A DNA stretch of 64,000 nt from Symbiodinium kawagutii (lineage: Eukaryota; Sar; Dinophyceae; Suessiales; Symbiodiniaceae): the NCBI GenBank assembly GCA_009767595.1, contig VSDK01012907.1:142104-206103 (forward strand), read 5' to 3'. The notes beneath the pieces were generated by a model that was not told the DNA's origin, made no database searches, and saw only the letters and a list, made by a program, of their open reading frames with translations. Position 1 is the stretch's first letter, and each line of letters opens with the position of its first letter. Shown one piece after another: positions 1 to 13,400 of the stretch. A program made the translations under genes and the position numbers.

Positions 1-646
1 GATTCCTCGCCGTGGGTGTGTTCGTTAGAAAAGGGGGTATCACAAGCCACCCCAAACAACATCATGCTGGGCAGGTAAACAAACCAGTTGTGCATTTGGT
101 TTACAAACAACCTCAAAATTTTGCCCGAAGATACGAACATGCCCTATGAGGCCCTCATTGCATGAAAAGCTTGTATATTCATTGCCGGAGTCCCCTCTAG
201 AGGGTATTTGAACAGAGGCTAAAAAATATAGTGGTCAAAAAAGGTTACGTTTAAAAAACAGTGCTGCTACTTGCCATTCTTGCCATGAAATCCATATCAT
301 GGTGATCGTTGCCATCCGGTTGGTGGTTTCAACCGCTAGGAAAAAACCTTGAAATCACCGACTAGTTATAGTTGCTGGCGATGGAACAATTAAACTACGT
401 GACCTGGGTCTATCTTCCGATGCATTAAATTACTGCTCACTTGAGTATGTCCATACAATGTAAAAAGAGTACCAGTTGGTGGTTGTCCACGGAAAACAAG
501 CTTGGTGATGCAGAATCATTGTCAGCCAACTGTCAAACGTGACAACAGTTCAACCGTTGTAAGCTGGGCTGTCATTCATGTGCAAACATATGCATGTGAT
601 GTTTCGACATAATTCTGTATGATTGTGAATTCTGCATGATTCTGTC

Positions 647-830
647 TGCCTGCCTGCCTGTCTGCCTGTCTATCTGTCTGTCTGATGCATGTAGGTATGG
701 AATGTAATTTACTGTAATGTAACGTAACGTAGGGTAATGTAGTATAATGTAATGTAATGTAATGTAAAGTAATTAATGTAGTGTAGTGTAGCGTAATGCA
801 ATGCAATGCAATGTAATGTAATGTATGTGG
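647..830. repeat. CTGC/CTGT tetramer run followed by ATGTA pentamer run
   Basis: A tetranucleotide run at 647-684 is followed by a degenerate ATGTA/ATGCA pentamer array from about 702 to 826. The 98-codon frame over it is an artefact of the repeat. Confidence 0.85.
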
Positions 831-2416
831 ATGAGCAATGGAACTAGAATGGATTGGAAAGCCCTTGGACAAAGGATGATGTTGGGAGTCCTGGTTGAAC
901 GATAGTGATGGTTCCCATCATCATGAGTAACCTACCTTCCAAATGGCGGAAAATATCTTGTTTGTCATCCATGAGCCCGAACACATGACAACTAGCCATC
1001 AGTATCCATAGACGTTGCACCTAAAGCCGTCATCAACGATCGGTAACCATCCTTCAACCATCATGATTACCATCAAGAACCATCATTTGTCCGCAATTGT
1101 TGCCATCATCAGCCATCATCAGCCATCATCAACTATCAGGACCATCATGGACCATCTTCAACCAATATCAAGCATCATGAATCATCAACCATCATCAACC
1201 ATCATTACCACGGTGCTTACCGCTCCAAGCTGGCTCTGGCTGACCATTCCATCACCGGTGCTGCGTGCGGGTCACAGCAAGCGGGCCAGCCGTTCATCGC
1301 TCAAGACCTGCTCAGCAGCAGGATGTGATGAAAGAAAGCCTTGGAAGGTAACAACAACTCATGGTTATTATGGCGAACATGTAACAAGCTGGTACCATCA
1401 TAATCAACAATATGTAACAAGTGTTGAAAACTATTCACAAGTATCATTGACAACTAATGTGATTAATACCAATTAAGAAATCATCATTGTTTACTGTATG
1501 CTATGATTGGTATCTATTACCGTTGATACCAATGATAAATAGCCACCACCAATTGTTGTGGTCATATTGTGGTCAATCTAACCCATGGTGGATAGCATCC
1601 CAAGTTTCCAATGATAGATACATGCTACAATGATACTACTGTATCATTATGATTACAAACTATCTTACTTGGGGTAGTAACCACTATAAACCACTAAAAT
1701 GGAAGACTGATATGCTTAAGTGGTCTAATACCCACGAATATCCATCACTGGTATTGGTAACCACCATTGGTTGATGTGGACATTGGATTGTCAATCCGTC
1801 GTGATGTTGCTTTTTCGGCAAATGACCCCACCTCCAAACAATTGTGACTAACTCAGTTGGTTAGATCCATATCCCACTACGTACGAAACTGACCACGCCT
1901 TCAACGACTGGAATTCGGACACCGCCTCTTCTTGGAAAATCTTGGAAAAAAAAAACAGTATGGCTACATCAACCAACTGATCAACTGCTAGATCAAGCAA
2001 CTGGTCGATTCCTCAGATGCTTCGATGGTTCACCTGGTCACCTTCCTCTGAAGTGACCTCAGCAAACTCGCAGGTTCACGCCTGCGACGGAGGAAAACCT
2101 GGCAGCGTCAGCTTCTGAACCGCGCGCCCGACCACTGACCACTGGTTGTGTGTAATCAAATGGTTGATGCTAACCCATGGTTGATGAATGGTGGATATGG
2201 CTATCAATGGTTGTTAATGGTGGTTGATAATGGTTAATTAATAATAATAACAACAACAATAACAATGATATGAATAGCCACATGGTTATGTGGTTGATTG
2301 AGGTATAACCAGGCATTATTGATGACTATAAATGGTGATTGCGAAAAATAGTGGGCCATCGCATCCCCAAGGCCATCGCATATTTCAGTTGGGACTTTTT
2401 TGGACTCTCGGAAAAT

Positions 2417-2527
2417 GGCAGTGGGTCAAAACCCTGTACCCCTGGTTCCCCATAATTAACCAGTATTTTGCCTATTGTTGTTGGTTATTAACCCCCATTA
2501 TTGGTTGGTTAATATTGACCCATAGCC
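2417..2527. mobile_element. Family B inverted-repeat element
   Basis: Ends GGCAGTGGGTCAA and TTGACCCATAGCC. Flanked on both sides by AAAT (2,413-2,416 and 2,528-2,531), a 4-base target duplication. No coding capacity. Confidence 0.88.
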
Positions 2528-5139
2528 AAATGCGTTTATTGCGATCATAGCCCCAACCTACAGGTCTCTGAGCCGAGGAATTCACCACCAACAGCAACCA
2601 GCAGGGTCTTGGCAGATCGTTGCCCAAGCTACCCTAGAGAACCTAGAGAAACAGTAGTATAAACCACCTGAAGGTATCCCACAAAGTTGACTCAGGCAGT
2701 TGTAACCGTGATGAACGCGGAATTCTCCTGGCACTGGAACAAGCTGTCCCGCGGTCTGGAACTTCAGTCCACTGAATTTGGCTTACGATGACTGGACTCA
2801 ATGTAGGGCTCTTGACACATGTAGCTATGGCTCGGTCAAGCCATCAACCAACAAGAAATGGTGGTCAAAAGTATGGGTGATATACCAACTTTATAGGTGT
2901 TGTCTCAAAATAGGGAACCCCCATGTCATCCCATATTCGCCGTAAACCAATCATTTTTTGGGTTCCATATTCAAAGAACTCCCCTTACAGCTCTGGGTCA
3001 TCCCAAGTTTGCCATCATTGGTAATAGTTCACGAGCTACATCAGTTTCCATGTTGTGCTTGTCTAAACAAAGTTTCTTTGATAATTACCCAACCATTAAG
3101 CAACCATCATTGACCATTGTTAACCATTCTAAACCAGTGCGAACCAGTAATTACCATCAATTAACCACTGTTTAGCCACCATCATGAAGAATTGCGAACC
3201 ATTCTGAACATTTACTTGTTTAGCATTCAGTAAGATCAAGTGATGATTGATTAAGCTCTGTTCAACCATCATTTCTTAACATTTATGAACCAGCAATTCA
3301 CCTCGGTTACTGCTGGGTTTTGCTGTTACAGAATTCCCATCACTGAGAGGGCGTCCAGCCCAGGGGTGCTGCGGCGACATCCATTTCTGTGCGCGTCGAT
3401 GTCCGGGAAACGATGCGGGACTGTCTATTGGTTGACTGGTTGGTAAGATGATCAGCGAATACCCTCTGGCGATCGAACATGGCAATAGGAAATCACCATA
3501 TAGACAACCCCTGGGAAAGCATTTACAAAGATTTTCCATTGCCAGGTTCGTTCATAAGAGGGTAAGCAATAAAAACAAATAGTGGTTGATCCCTGATTCC
3601 GATTGAGGCTGACTGAATCAACCACAAATTGGAACGAGTGTTGTGGATAGACAGGCTCACGAAGTGGACCCTGGTTCCAGGATCACAAAGAAGACACATT
3701 GGAAAGCTCTCACGGTAGGGAGAAGGCTTCCGGATCAATCTCCACACAGCTCCCGCCGCAGCCCAGCCCAAGTGGGCTGTGATCCCTTCATGTCTGGTGG
3801 ATTTGCTAACAGACTTGGATCGCTGCCTTTCATCCCAGGAACTAACGGGAGATCCATGGAAACCATTTTTCCATGGGCCTACTGTATTCCCTAAAGATTG
3901 ATGCTTGAGATTCCCATGTCTCCATCAGCTCGGTCAAAGCTTGTAACCAAATTGACATTAATGAGCTCTATGATGGTTTACTGGCTGATGAATGTAATGG
4001 ATGATGGTTCATACTGGTCATACTGGTTGATTAGGGGTACTTCGGACAAGGACACTCAATAAAGTTTTCATGCTACAAATTGCAATCTGGAAATATCTCA
4101 TATTCCACCCGCGTAGCTTCTTGCAGAGTTGACAACTTTGAACTGGAAAACTGATCTGATTCAAAGCAACACGGGCCCTGTGGCCCTAGCTACAGAGGCT
4201 ATTCCAAAACGAAGGAAGTTCCCCAAAATCTACCACAGCTTTGACATGGGAATCCAACCTGCTTCCCTGGGGGTCGCTTCCCAGCCGGATGGCTGTGCTG
4301 CGAAACAGTATTGCCTCAACAAGAATGGCTCGTCCCTTGTCACCTGTGCAGGTAGTTTTTATGATAGAGCTACAGATGCACGTGTGGTTTTTGGGGTCGT
4401 CCCCTATGCTCATTGCAGGAGTTGACTTGTTCTTCAAAGCTTCAGGCAATGCTGACTACTCTGTTCTATAGATTTCGTAGGCTACTCATATGGGAGTTAG
4501 AAGAATGAATGCATCCCGTGCATTCGCTTGATACGCTTTGAGACTATCTTTCTCATCATGACTGTCAAATGCCTTGGAAACAAAAGAAGATTGGGTCAGG
4601 AACATCGTACCATGATCATTTGCTGTTGAGACACCAGGAAGTGTCTCTACATTGCCAAAGCTGGCCTGTACTAATTATACCCTATTATGTATACTTCAAT
4701 TAGTTCTGTCATTGCTTGTAACTACTCATCATCTCTATAATCGGTATATCAACAACCCCTTGGTAAAAATCACTGATCTGAATATACGGTATACTCGTAT
4801 CATCATATTGTATAGCTATGTTAGCAGCTATATTAGTTGCTATATAAGTTGCTATATTCTTCGTTGAATTCTCTCCATAATAAAATTGATTGCTTAATTG
4901 TTTGTTGCTTGATTGGTGTAGCTTTAAAACATCAACCTGACCTTACAGCTTGACCCCATCTCGCTTCGCCGGTTTCATGTGTGGAACCTCTTGCGGCTTT
5001 CTGCGGTGCTTCAACATGGGGGGAGCTGACGGGAGACCGGTGGGCCTGAGGCATGGTCGGAAACAGGTGTCCGTTTCAAGCCTTCAAAAGAAGCGTTTCA
5101 TGATTGCATTGCTGCTGCGTTGAAGTCACCACTGAAACA

Positions 5140-5383
5140 TGGTGGTTTCTCAAAATACCCCAAAATCTGGCTGGTTTATTACTATAAATGATTAAACATG
5201 ATAGGTGCTCAATAGTTGGAGGTACCCAAATAAACTGGATGGTTTATGATTAATTGAATATGATAGTTGCTCAATAGTTGGAGGTACCCTCAATAAATTG
5301 GCTGGTTTATTGCTATGAAATACTATGGATGATTGATACAGGATGATTTAGGGGGACCCCTATTTTGAGAAACACCTACATGA
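5140..5383. mobile_element. Family A composite
   Basis: Outer ends GGTGGTTTCTCAAAAT and ATTTTGAGAAACACC with ACATG-like flanks. The interior repeats TAGTTGGAGGTACCC. Confidence 0.75.
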
Positions 5384-5506
5384 TGAAGTAGATGTTCAGC
5401 GCTGGTTGAGAAACCATCATCTGAATCAATCCCATTGGCCGTCAATACATACTGCTACCGACCGATATCAAATAACTACAATAACGGTTGCAATCAACTA
5501 TTTGGT

Positions 5507-5610
5507 GGTGTCTCAAAATACGGGACTTCCCAAATCATCCTTTATAAACCATGTATATTCATTAATCAATCATTTTTTGAGGCTCCCTATGGCTTCAGAA
5601 ACCTCCGTTT
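5507..5610. mobile_element. Family A element
   Basis: TGGTGGTGTCTCAAAATA to GGCTTCAGAAACCTCC; no clean target duplication seen. Confidence 0.7.
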
Positions 5611-6217
5611 GCTTGTATCAATTGTAACCATCGTTATCGTCATCACAATGATTGGCCATCAGCCATCATGACTGGTTGGTGGTGAGTTATCTGAAAAATA
5701 TGCGCAAGTCACTTCAAAGCCATCATCCCTACGTATGGTTGAAATCATTGAGCAATCATTAACATTCATCAATGATAAGTGGTCAATCATGGTAACTGAT
5801 AGTCAATGATGGCTAATGGGGTTTGATTTTATAGTCATTGAACCATAAATAAGCATTCATGACCATCATCAACCACCATTCACCAACCGTCATTGCTTGC
5901 GAGATTAGCCGTTAACATTATGAAGCTCGCGATAATTTCGTCTTCATCCACCATTATTAATAACCACCATTAGCCATCGTTGACCATGCTGGGCCATCCT
6001 TAACCATCATTAACCACCATGAACCATCATCAACCATCCTTACTCAATCAATGTTTAACCACCATTTCACCGTCACCAACCATACCATGAACCATCAATT
6101 AACCATCATGAACCATTTCACTAAGCATTGTTTAATTTCATTAACCACCTTTTTAACCATCAATTCACCACAAGTCTTCTGTCATCACCCCGACTCTGCG
6201 CAGTTGCACTGCGTCAC

Positions 6218-6261
6218 CCCTCGGCGCTTGTCGCCGAGGTGATCGCCACACAGCGGATCGC
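6218..6261 (-). CDS. Putative exon, gene unknown
   Basis: A GC-rich island with CAG|GCG acceptor and GT donor frames AIRCVAITSATSAE. Other frames are also open over the island, so even the frame is uncertain. Confidence 0.22.
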
Positions 6262-6568
6262 CTGCCCAGAGGTAGGCCCCGAACGGCAGCCCCACAAAGC
6301 GCATTCAGCCCATGGTCCATGGAGATAGGATCTAATACGCGGCTGGTGGCTTCCAGACCCTGCTACAACTTCAAGTTTTAGATAGTTTTAGAGGGTTTAT
6401 GGATGCAAATATGGTCGATCTAATCCCAAATACACAACAAAAATCGAAGTTGGTGGCTGTAAACCACCCGGTACATCTAATATCAATCTGTTATCATCAC
6501 ACATGTCCTGCAAGTTGTGCAACAAAACCCAATACTGCCTGGATTGGCAGATTGAACATGATTGACTT

Positions 6569-6673
6569 GGTGGCTTATAGATCCCTTGCTAAAAATATAT
6601 CTTTAATGGTTATAGGGTAAATCAATCATATTCCAAAAACACTAAAAACCTAAGTTAGTGGGTATAAGCCATC
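6569..6673. mobile_element. Family D inverted-repeat element
   Basis: TGGTGGCTTATAGATCCC to TATAAGCCATCCA with AAACACTAAAAACCTAAG inside. Copies also at 25,504-25,598 and, diverged, 6,343-6,472. Confidence 0.7.
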
Positions 6674-6839
6674 CAGTTGATTAACCATTTGTTGAACGGC
6701 CCTGGTAGCTCTAAATCGCTCCGGCCACAGGGCCAGATACCCCTGGCTCCACTTAGCTCCATCCCAACCACAGCCAGGCAAGGTATGGCAAGGTCCAATC
6801 ATAGCATCAAGCGGAAACAAAAGATCTGAACCTGGATAT

Positions 6840-6935
6840 GTGGCTTTCTCAAAATAGTGGACCCCCAACAATGCTTGATTTATTCTTGTAAATCAGTACA
6901 AAAGGATGATTTAGCCCCTAATTTGAGAAACCCCT
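6840..6935. mobile_element. Family A element
   Basis: GTGGCTTTCTCAAAATAG to TTTGAGAAACCCCT, flanked by ATAT on both sides. Confidence 0.8.
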
Positions 6936-7180
6936 ATATCTGAAAATCATTGAAATTCCGAAAGAACCATTCAGTTCCGTAGTCATCTGTGGGAACAGAA
7001 TAGTTACGAAGCCTTGACCCACAACTCCCCGGAAACGTGCGTCAAGTTGTTAAGCCTCATGACCTGATTCCAGGTCAGGAAATATGGCAAAAACCACCAA
7101 CTTTATCCCGCTGGTATGAAGCATTACTAGTCTTCGTGAACTATTATGAACCATTATCGTTCATTATTAAGCGAATGTTC

Positions 7181-7260
7181 AACTAATTTTCAACCAGTAG
7201 CATTGGTTAGCTGCTACTTGAACTGATTTTCAACCAGTAGCGTTGGCTAGCTGCTACTTG
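7181..7260. repeat. Tandem duplication of a 40-base unit
   Basis: Bases 7,181-7,220 and 7,221-7,260 are adjacent near-identical copies, both ending GCTGCTACTTG. Confidence 0.9.
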
Positions 7261-7514
7261 ATTAAGAATCAATGACATAGTTGTTGTATCAACTGCAACC
7301 ACTTTTCAACATCAGAATCAATTCTGGTTGTATGACCACTGTTGTATCATTCTGGTTGCTACTTGATTAACAATCATAATGGATTAACAAACATATCCAT
7401 CATTGATCTGGATTAACAATCTTGATTAACAATCTACTTGATTCTGGATTAACAATCAAGCAGCAACCAGAATCCATCCTGATCTGCTGACGAGGCACTG
7501 GAGCTGCGCGGCGC

Positions 7515-7557
7515 TTTAGGCGAAGAAAGCTTCACCGGTTCCGGCGGAAAACGCTGC
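7515..7557 (-). CDS. Putative exon, gene unknown
   Basis: CAG|GCA acceptor and a GC donor frame QRFPPEPVKLSSPK. GC content is well above the flanks. The open frame continues as APRSSSASSADQDGF if the donor is not used. No family recognised. Confidence 0.28.
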
Positions 7558-8316
7558 CTGAGTTGGTGCGAACGTCGTGAAGGTTCCTCCATGGTATCTG
7601 GTGAATGAAAGGCGCATAGTTTCAGTGATGGTCGATGGTTAATGATGGCGTTCCATGATTTTTTGGTTGGTATCAAATGCACAAGCAGCTTGATAGTGAT
7701 ATTCAGTGATGGTCAATGATTCAATGATGGTTTGCAAATGAAAAGCATAGTTTCAAATGGCTTAAATATGTTTCAATGATGGCTAGTGGTGATTTATGTC
7801 GGATGGTGTTCTATGGCTGATGCTTTGCTGGTGCTGGTTAATGAGTGACAATGTCGGTTTCTGGTTTAGGCTAACCAGCGGACCGTCAATTTTCATGGTT
7901 TACAAGTTTACGCTCCTTAAGGATGGCGAATGTGAGTGCTGCACCGCAGTGCTGTTTCATTGCTGTTGTACAATTTCGATGCTTCATTGATGATTTTAAG
8001 AAACGTGGTGCATGATGCTTCTTGACTATTGATTATTGATATTATTGGCTAGTAGTAGTATTAGGAGACAGTTTCACACGTAGGCGCCACCTCGACAAAG
8101 TGACACGAAAACGCGATCGAACAATCCAGAGTCTCCATTGAAGACAAATCTCTAAAAACAATCCACTGCGCATCCCACAGTTGGTGGTAACAATAATCGC
8201 AATAACAAATTCACTGTTCTTCTGGTACTGACCGTTGGTCAATCATTCTGCCTGGTGAATTTACATATCATATGCGCATGATTTGTCTTTCATTGTCTTC
8301 ATGATTAGGTATATAC

Positions 8317-8431
8317 GGTGGTTTCTCAAAATAGGGGTACCCCCAAATCATCCAGTTATAGTCATTTAAAGTCATTTATAGTAATAAACCAACCATTATT
8401 AGGGGCTCCCTATGGCTTAAGAAACCCCCAG
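8317..8431. mobile_element. Family A element
   Basis: GGTGGTTTCTCAAAATAGG to TTAAGAAACCCCCAG, flanked by ATAC on both sides. Confidence 0.82.
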
Positions 8432-9137
8432 ATACGTATTTGTTTTCTTCTCCACTGGCTATGGAGGAGTTGCATCACCATCATTGGCTACCATTGATGG
8501 CACCTCCTTGAGATCCAGCGTCGACCCGACTGGCGGCTTGAGGCAGCTCTGATTGTCATCTGATGAGGCTAGTTGCTCCATCTCAAACTAACATGGCAAT
8601 GGAAAATCCACCAATAATTGGTAGTTTCCCTGGGTTTCCCTACAAAAAAGGATGATTTTCCGTTGCTATGTTAGTTTACCAGGGGGTAGTTGCCCCATCT
8701 CAAGGGATGGTTGAATGGAGTAACTAATCATCAGATGGAGCAACTAATCATCAGATGGAGCAACCAACCAGTCATTGAAGATGATCAAGGATGGTTGAAA
8801 ATAAAAACATCATTAGTTGATCTGAAGCCACCAACCAGTCATTGCTTCTGTAACCGTGGTTATCCTCTTTGATGCAACCATATCACTTGGGACACTTCAC
8901 ACCCCATCAAAAAGCAACTTCCCCACTGGGACACCCACGGACACCCAAGTGCCATGAGAGATTTTTGCAGAGATTTGCCACAGGACTACGGCTATGGATC
9001 ACAACCATCCCAAAATAGAGTAGATAAGCATCCCAACAAAGACTAGTCTGGGCATTTTGGGGATGTCCATCATCATTGATGCAAACCCCTATGAAACCAC
9101 CAGTTCAGCATGATGTTCATATCAACTCCTGCTTTAC

Positions 9138-9188
9138 CGCATCGCTGGCACTGGCCGCGGTGCAAAAGAAGCCGTTCTGCTTAACGAC
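9138..9188 (-). CDS. Putative exon, gene unknown
   Basis: A GC-rich island with GAG|GTC acceptor and GCG|GTAAAG donor frames exactly 17 codons (VVKQNGFFCTAASASDA). The frame is also open upstream (CTESCVSCNAERSG). I recognise no family. It could continue the kinase gene or belong to another minus-strand gene. Confidence 0.3.
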
Positions 9189-9235
9189 CTCCGGGCCTGA
9201 CCGTTCAGCGTTACACGAGACACAGGACTCGGTGC

Positions 9236-9349
9236 AGGGGGTTCTCAAGTCATAGGGGAACCCGAGTTATCATCCAATATTACTCATTATCAGTACTAAA
9301 CCAACCATTTTTGTGGGTACCCCTATTTTTTGAGAAACACCCAAATGGT
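9236..9349. mobile_element. Family A element, diverged
   Basis: GGGGGTTCTCAAGTCATAGG to TTTTTGAGAAACACCC with the AAACCAACCATTTTTGTGGG interior. Confidence 0.7.
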
Positions 9350-9808
9350 TAATGGGAAAATCTACGCTGGAACCCCCATCATTGGTGGTTGTACCATGTT
9401 ATAACCCTAGGAAACCCTAGAAAAACCACAGGAAACCCAAATAATTGCTGGTTCAAACGAGGCTTCCCAACCTAGGTTTTCCCGGTAACCAAACTACTGG
9501 ATGAATGGATCAGTGTGGCACAACTATAAATCATCTTCAATCTTGCTGAATAGTAGTGACTATTCCCTATTAGTAAGTGAGAATGATATATAGCTGTATC
9601 TCAATTGCTATAATGTTTATAATGATACCTCAATTGTTGCCCTATTGATAATGATGACCCTAAGAATGATAGTACGTGAGAATAAATCCTACTAATGATG
9701 ATAGCAAGTGAGAAGATCTCCCAAATATTGATGGCTAGCGATAATGATCTCCCTGCAATAGATGACGGTAGTAATGTGGGATGATATTGTGGAAGTTGAA
9801 GAATCGAT

Positions 9809-9918
9809 ATGGGTGTTTCTCAACATAGGGGACCCCCCAAATCATTCAAGTGATGAATCATTTTGAATTAGAAAACAAGTATTTTTTGGGGGTATCCTAT
9901 TTTGAGACATTACCAAAT
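9809..9918. mobile_element. Family A element, diverged
   Basis: GGGTGTTTCTCAACATAGG to CCTATTTTGAGACATTACC. Confidence 0.7.
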
Positions 9919-10327
9919 GTAATTGCGCAAGCATGGAGGGTGTTTAACTGGTGCTTTGAACCCTCCGATGGTTCTTCCCGAGGTAGGGACATCAATGAAA
10001 CCACCAAGGGGCTGTCCAGAATATATCTGGTCGAATCTGAATCATCAACCTCCATCAATGTTGCTTGTGATAAAGAAAAAATAGCATCGTGTCAAGACTC
10101 ATTCACTCCCACCGGGGTTGATCCCGGTCACTGGTTGGCAAGTCATCCTAAGCCCAAAGGAAGAATCTACAGTAGTGGTGCTACTGGTCCCAATAAATCT
10201 GGATGATGGTCATCCAAGGTAGCCCTAGCATTGGGACTGCGGGCATATCCACATCCATATCTCACTACCTCCATCCTGGTTGACTCATCAGGTCCCAGGT
10301 CGCTCACTGCCACGCGCCTTGGTTCCC

Positions 10328-10489
10328 CTACTGAGATGACGCCTTGGCAACCTGGAGAAACGTCTTTTTTTCCTCCGCCGACAATGCCTGGAGGCTGCGG
10401 CCCGAAGAAGATCTTCGAGCTGCGTCCTCCACCACCAGACGCGCGGAGCCGCTGGAGACCTCGATGGCAAAGGTCGACCATTTCAAGCC
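10328..10489 (-). CDS. Possible terminal exon of the kinase
   Basis: AG|G acceptor, then 53 codons (GLKWSTFAIEVSS ... FLQVAKASSQ) and a TAG. The phase agrees with the preceding candidate exon. GC content is well above the flanks. A GC donor (AAG|GCG) inside it could instead continue the gene leftwards. I recognise no domain; a second frame is also open here, so it is tentative. Confidence 0.35.
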   Translation of the reverse strand, partial: GLKWSTFAIEVSSGSARLVVEDAARRSSSGRSLQALSAEEKKTFLQVAKASSQ

Positions 10490-13400
10490 CTGACGTCACC
10501 TGACGTCCAAATGCGCCTTCCGCTTTCAACTGCCAGATGCCAAGATAGGGTAAACAGGGAGGTGTAAAGCTGCCCTGGCTGATGAGACCTACCATGCGGC
10601 TCATTCTGCCGCTGATTTCGTTGAAGAAGCAATGGCAGAAGATGCAGTTGGATGCAGCGGTGGGTGCTACAGTACCACCTTTGGCCCAGCTGTGGAAATA
10701 ATTAGTTCGAGGGCTTGACTGCAGTTGCTAGCGGCAGAACTTCACAGGAAACCAGCCATGCAGTACAAAATTCTCAAGCGGCGCAAGCGATTCCACTTCC
10801 TTGGCGCTGCTTCGGATTGTGCAGCGGAATTGCTTGTGCCGCCTGAGAATGGCATAGTTTTGCCGACTCTTTGACTTTAGCTTTCATAGGAAAAGCATCT
10901 GTGGCAGTAACCTCCTCATTGACAATGACCGCCTCAAAAAAACTGATCGATTGGACTGGACCTGTTGCCGATCATGATGACTACTGAGGAAAATCTAGGG
11001 CTGACATGGCTACTTGAAAGTTGAATGAGTCCGCGTGCTTCTTGAGCCAACTGGAAGGAAGAACCAACTGAGAAGTCAGTAACATTTTCAGGCCAAGTAA
11101 TTAAAAACATACACCAAGGTACTGCATCAAGCACACCTGCTGGTTTCCCTTACAGTAGGGATGCGCAGTTTTGATGAAAAAACAGGTATGTGACTTTGGT
11201 TGAGTGTTCAAAAACAATTGCAAGTAATTTGGAAGATTTACAAAACCAATATTTGAAACAAAACAAATGCGAGCATGTGTGTTTGAGTATGGTTCAAAAT
11301 TGTCAATTTCAAAAATCCTTGGTTTCCCCACGGGCTTCCCACCAACAATTTCTATCTTTGTTTTGGCAACCAGCGGTAGCATTCCTGATGTTCACTTTGC
11401 AGCATGTTGTGAAGTGCGGCTATTGGGCAGAAGCTACAGAGCTTGATGAAAATTTGCTCAGCATCATTTTAAGCACCATTAGTGACTCATTAGGCCCTTA
11501 GCTACTGGTGAAAATGATGTTCAGCCATTAGTAGCTTAGTAGCTTCGCTTATTATGTGCTCTAACAAGCCTTAGGCTACTAATGGTTTATTGGTGGAAGT
11601 CTGCACAGACAATGACCATCAAGGAGGAAGGCTTCGCCCCAATGATGGCAACGCTGGCACAAGAGGGATGTGCTCAACTGTTGGGTAACGGGAATAGCAA
11701 GACCTCTCAAACAGAGATTGGGATGATAACTGGTTGGTGGTTGAGCCACCCCTATGAAAAATATTACTCAACCAACCATTTGTTAATAACCAATGATCGA
11801 TGGGGAAAATAAAACATGTTTAAAACCACCAAGCAGATGAGAAACAGGAGGACAATGGGGCAATATGATGCTAGATGGCTGTTTCTCAAAATAGGGGACC
11901 CCCCAAGTCATCCAATATTAACCATTTATAGTAATTAACCCACCATTTTTAGGGGTCCCCTATTTTGAGAAACCACCAGATATCTGAGCATACTGAAAAC
12001 ATGAGTGATGGACGGTAACGGAGTCAGTGTTGAATGGCAGTCCAGGAGGTGGGAGTGTCCATCCCCACGCAGTGGTGACTGGTGGCACATGAACCCCGCA
12101 ACTGGTGGTTTCTCAAAACAGGGGTACCCCTAAATCATCCATTTATAGTCATTTGGCTGTGGGTCAAAACCCCTGGTTCCCCATCATTAACCATTGTTTC
12201 CCTTATTATTGTTGGTAAATCCTCCATTAGTTGGTTGATTAATATTGACCCATAGCCATTTAGTAGCACTAAACCAACCATTTTGGGGGCTCCCTATGGC
12301 TTGAGAAACCACCAGCCCCAACCAACTGCGGACACACGAACCACCGCTGCGCCTTTAGAGAAGGGATGCTCAAAGAGCTCGAACTGTTCCTGGCGCTGCC
12401 GAGCTGCATAGGGTGTTCACGACCACGGGTGGCTAACCATGCTTTCTCAGGTGGTTTCAAGCCATGGTTAATAGTGGTTAATAATGGTTATTTATGGATA
12501 ATAGTGGTTGATAATGATCATATATCTAGTTGGTGGTTTCAACCCCATATGAAAAATATGAGTCAACCAACCAATTGTTAATGATTCTGAGGGAAAATAA
12601 GAAATGTTTAAAACCACCAAAGAGCCATGCTTTCTCAGAATAGTAACCAATCTACACAATGGGGTCATGACGTGCAAGACATGAATCACAAATTGAAATG
12701 CGCGCTGGTTGATGGTGCTCCATGCTCATATCAACTTTTCGTTGTAGAATCCCAACTCGGCGACTGTACCATGCTGCCTGAAGGTTTCGATTCACGGGTA
12801 GCAGCGGGCAACGCGGTTCAGAAGCGTGTGACAGAGAATTGGCTGGTGATATAGAATTGCTTAGGAATGGCTAGTCACACATCTGCGGCAGGTTCCAATG
12901 CTATGGTAGGGGAGAGAAACTGGATAATGAACAGCCCCCGTATTGAAACAGAAATTGGAGGCTGCCCAGGGGCTGTTTCGATTATTAATCTTCCTGGCAA
13001 AAAACCAACCAAGGAACCATGTCAGTCTCATGGATTCTCCCGCGAGATCCATATAATTACAGAAACCCCTATCATCTTTGCTGGTAAATCATCAGCTATT
13101 TAACTTATTAAGCTCCAACATTAGTCTTTATCAAGAGCTGGATATACCACGAATACATGATGCCAACCATTATTTTCAAAAATGGATATTTGTGATGACT
13201 CATAGATACTTACACTATGTAAAACTTTCCGGCCATGGCTAATGGATGCTAATGGATGCCCTGCATTCCTTGCCATGGCGCTAAATCATGCCGCTGCTCA
13301 GTAATTACTCTATGGCGCCGAAACGCTCAAAGTGTCATGGATGGAACGACTGTTCGCAATGATCAGTGTTGGATGAGAACTGAGGATACTTTCCATGTAG

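Larger units (their letters stand above)
1..6217. other. Repeat-rich region without a recognised gene
   Basis: Mostly degenerate AACCATCAT-like sequence and inverted-repeat elements. GC-rich islands at about 1,220-1,340 (minus frame VLSDERLARLL then stop), 2,050-2,150 and 4,950-5,050 could be exons, but I could not choose frames. No start, terminator or promoter recognised. Confidence 0.6.

Noticed and set aside
576..872. 98-codon minus-strand frame rich in HYITLHYTT
   Set aside because: It is a translation of the ATGTA pentamer repeat.
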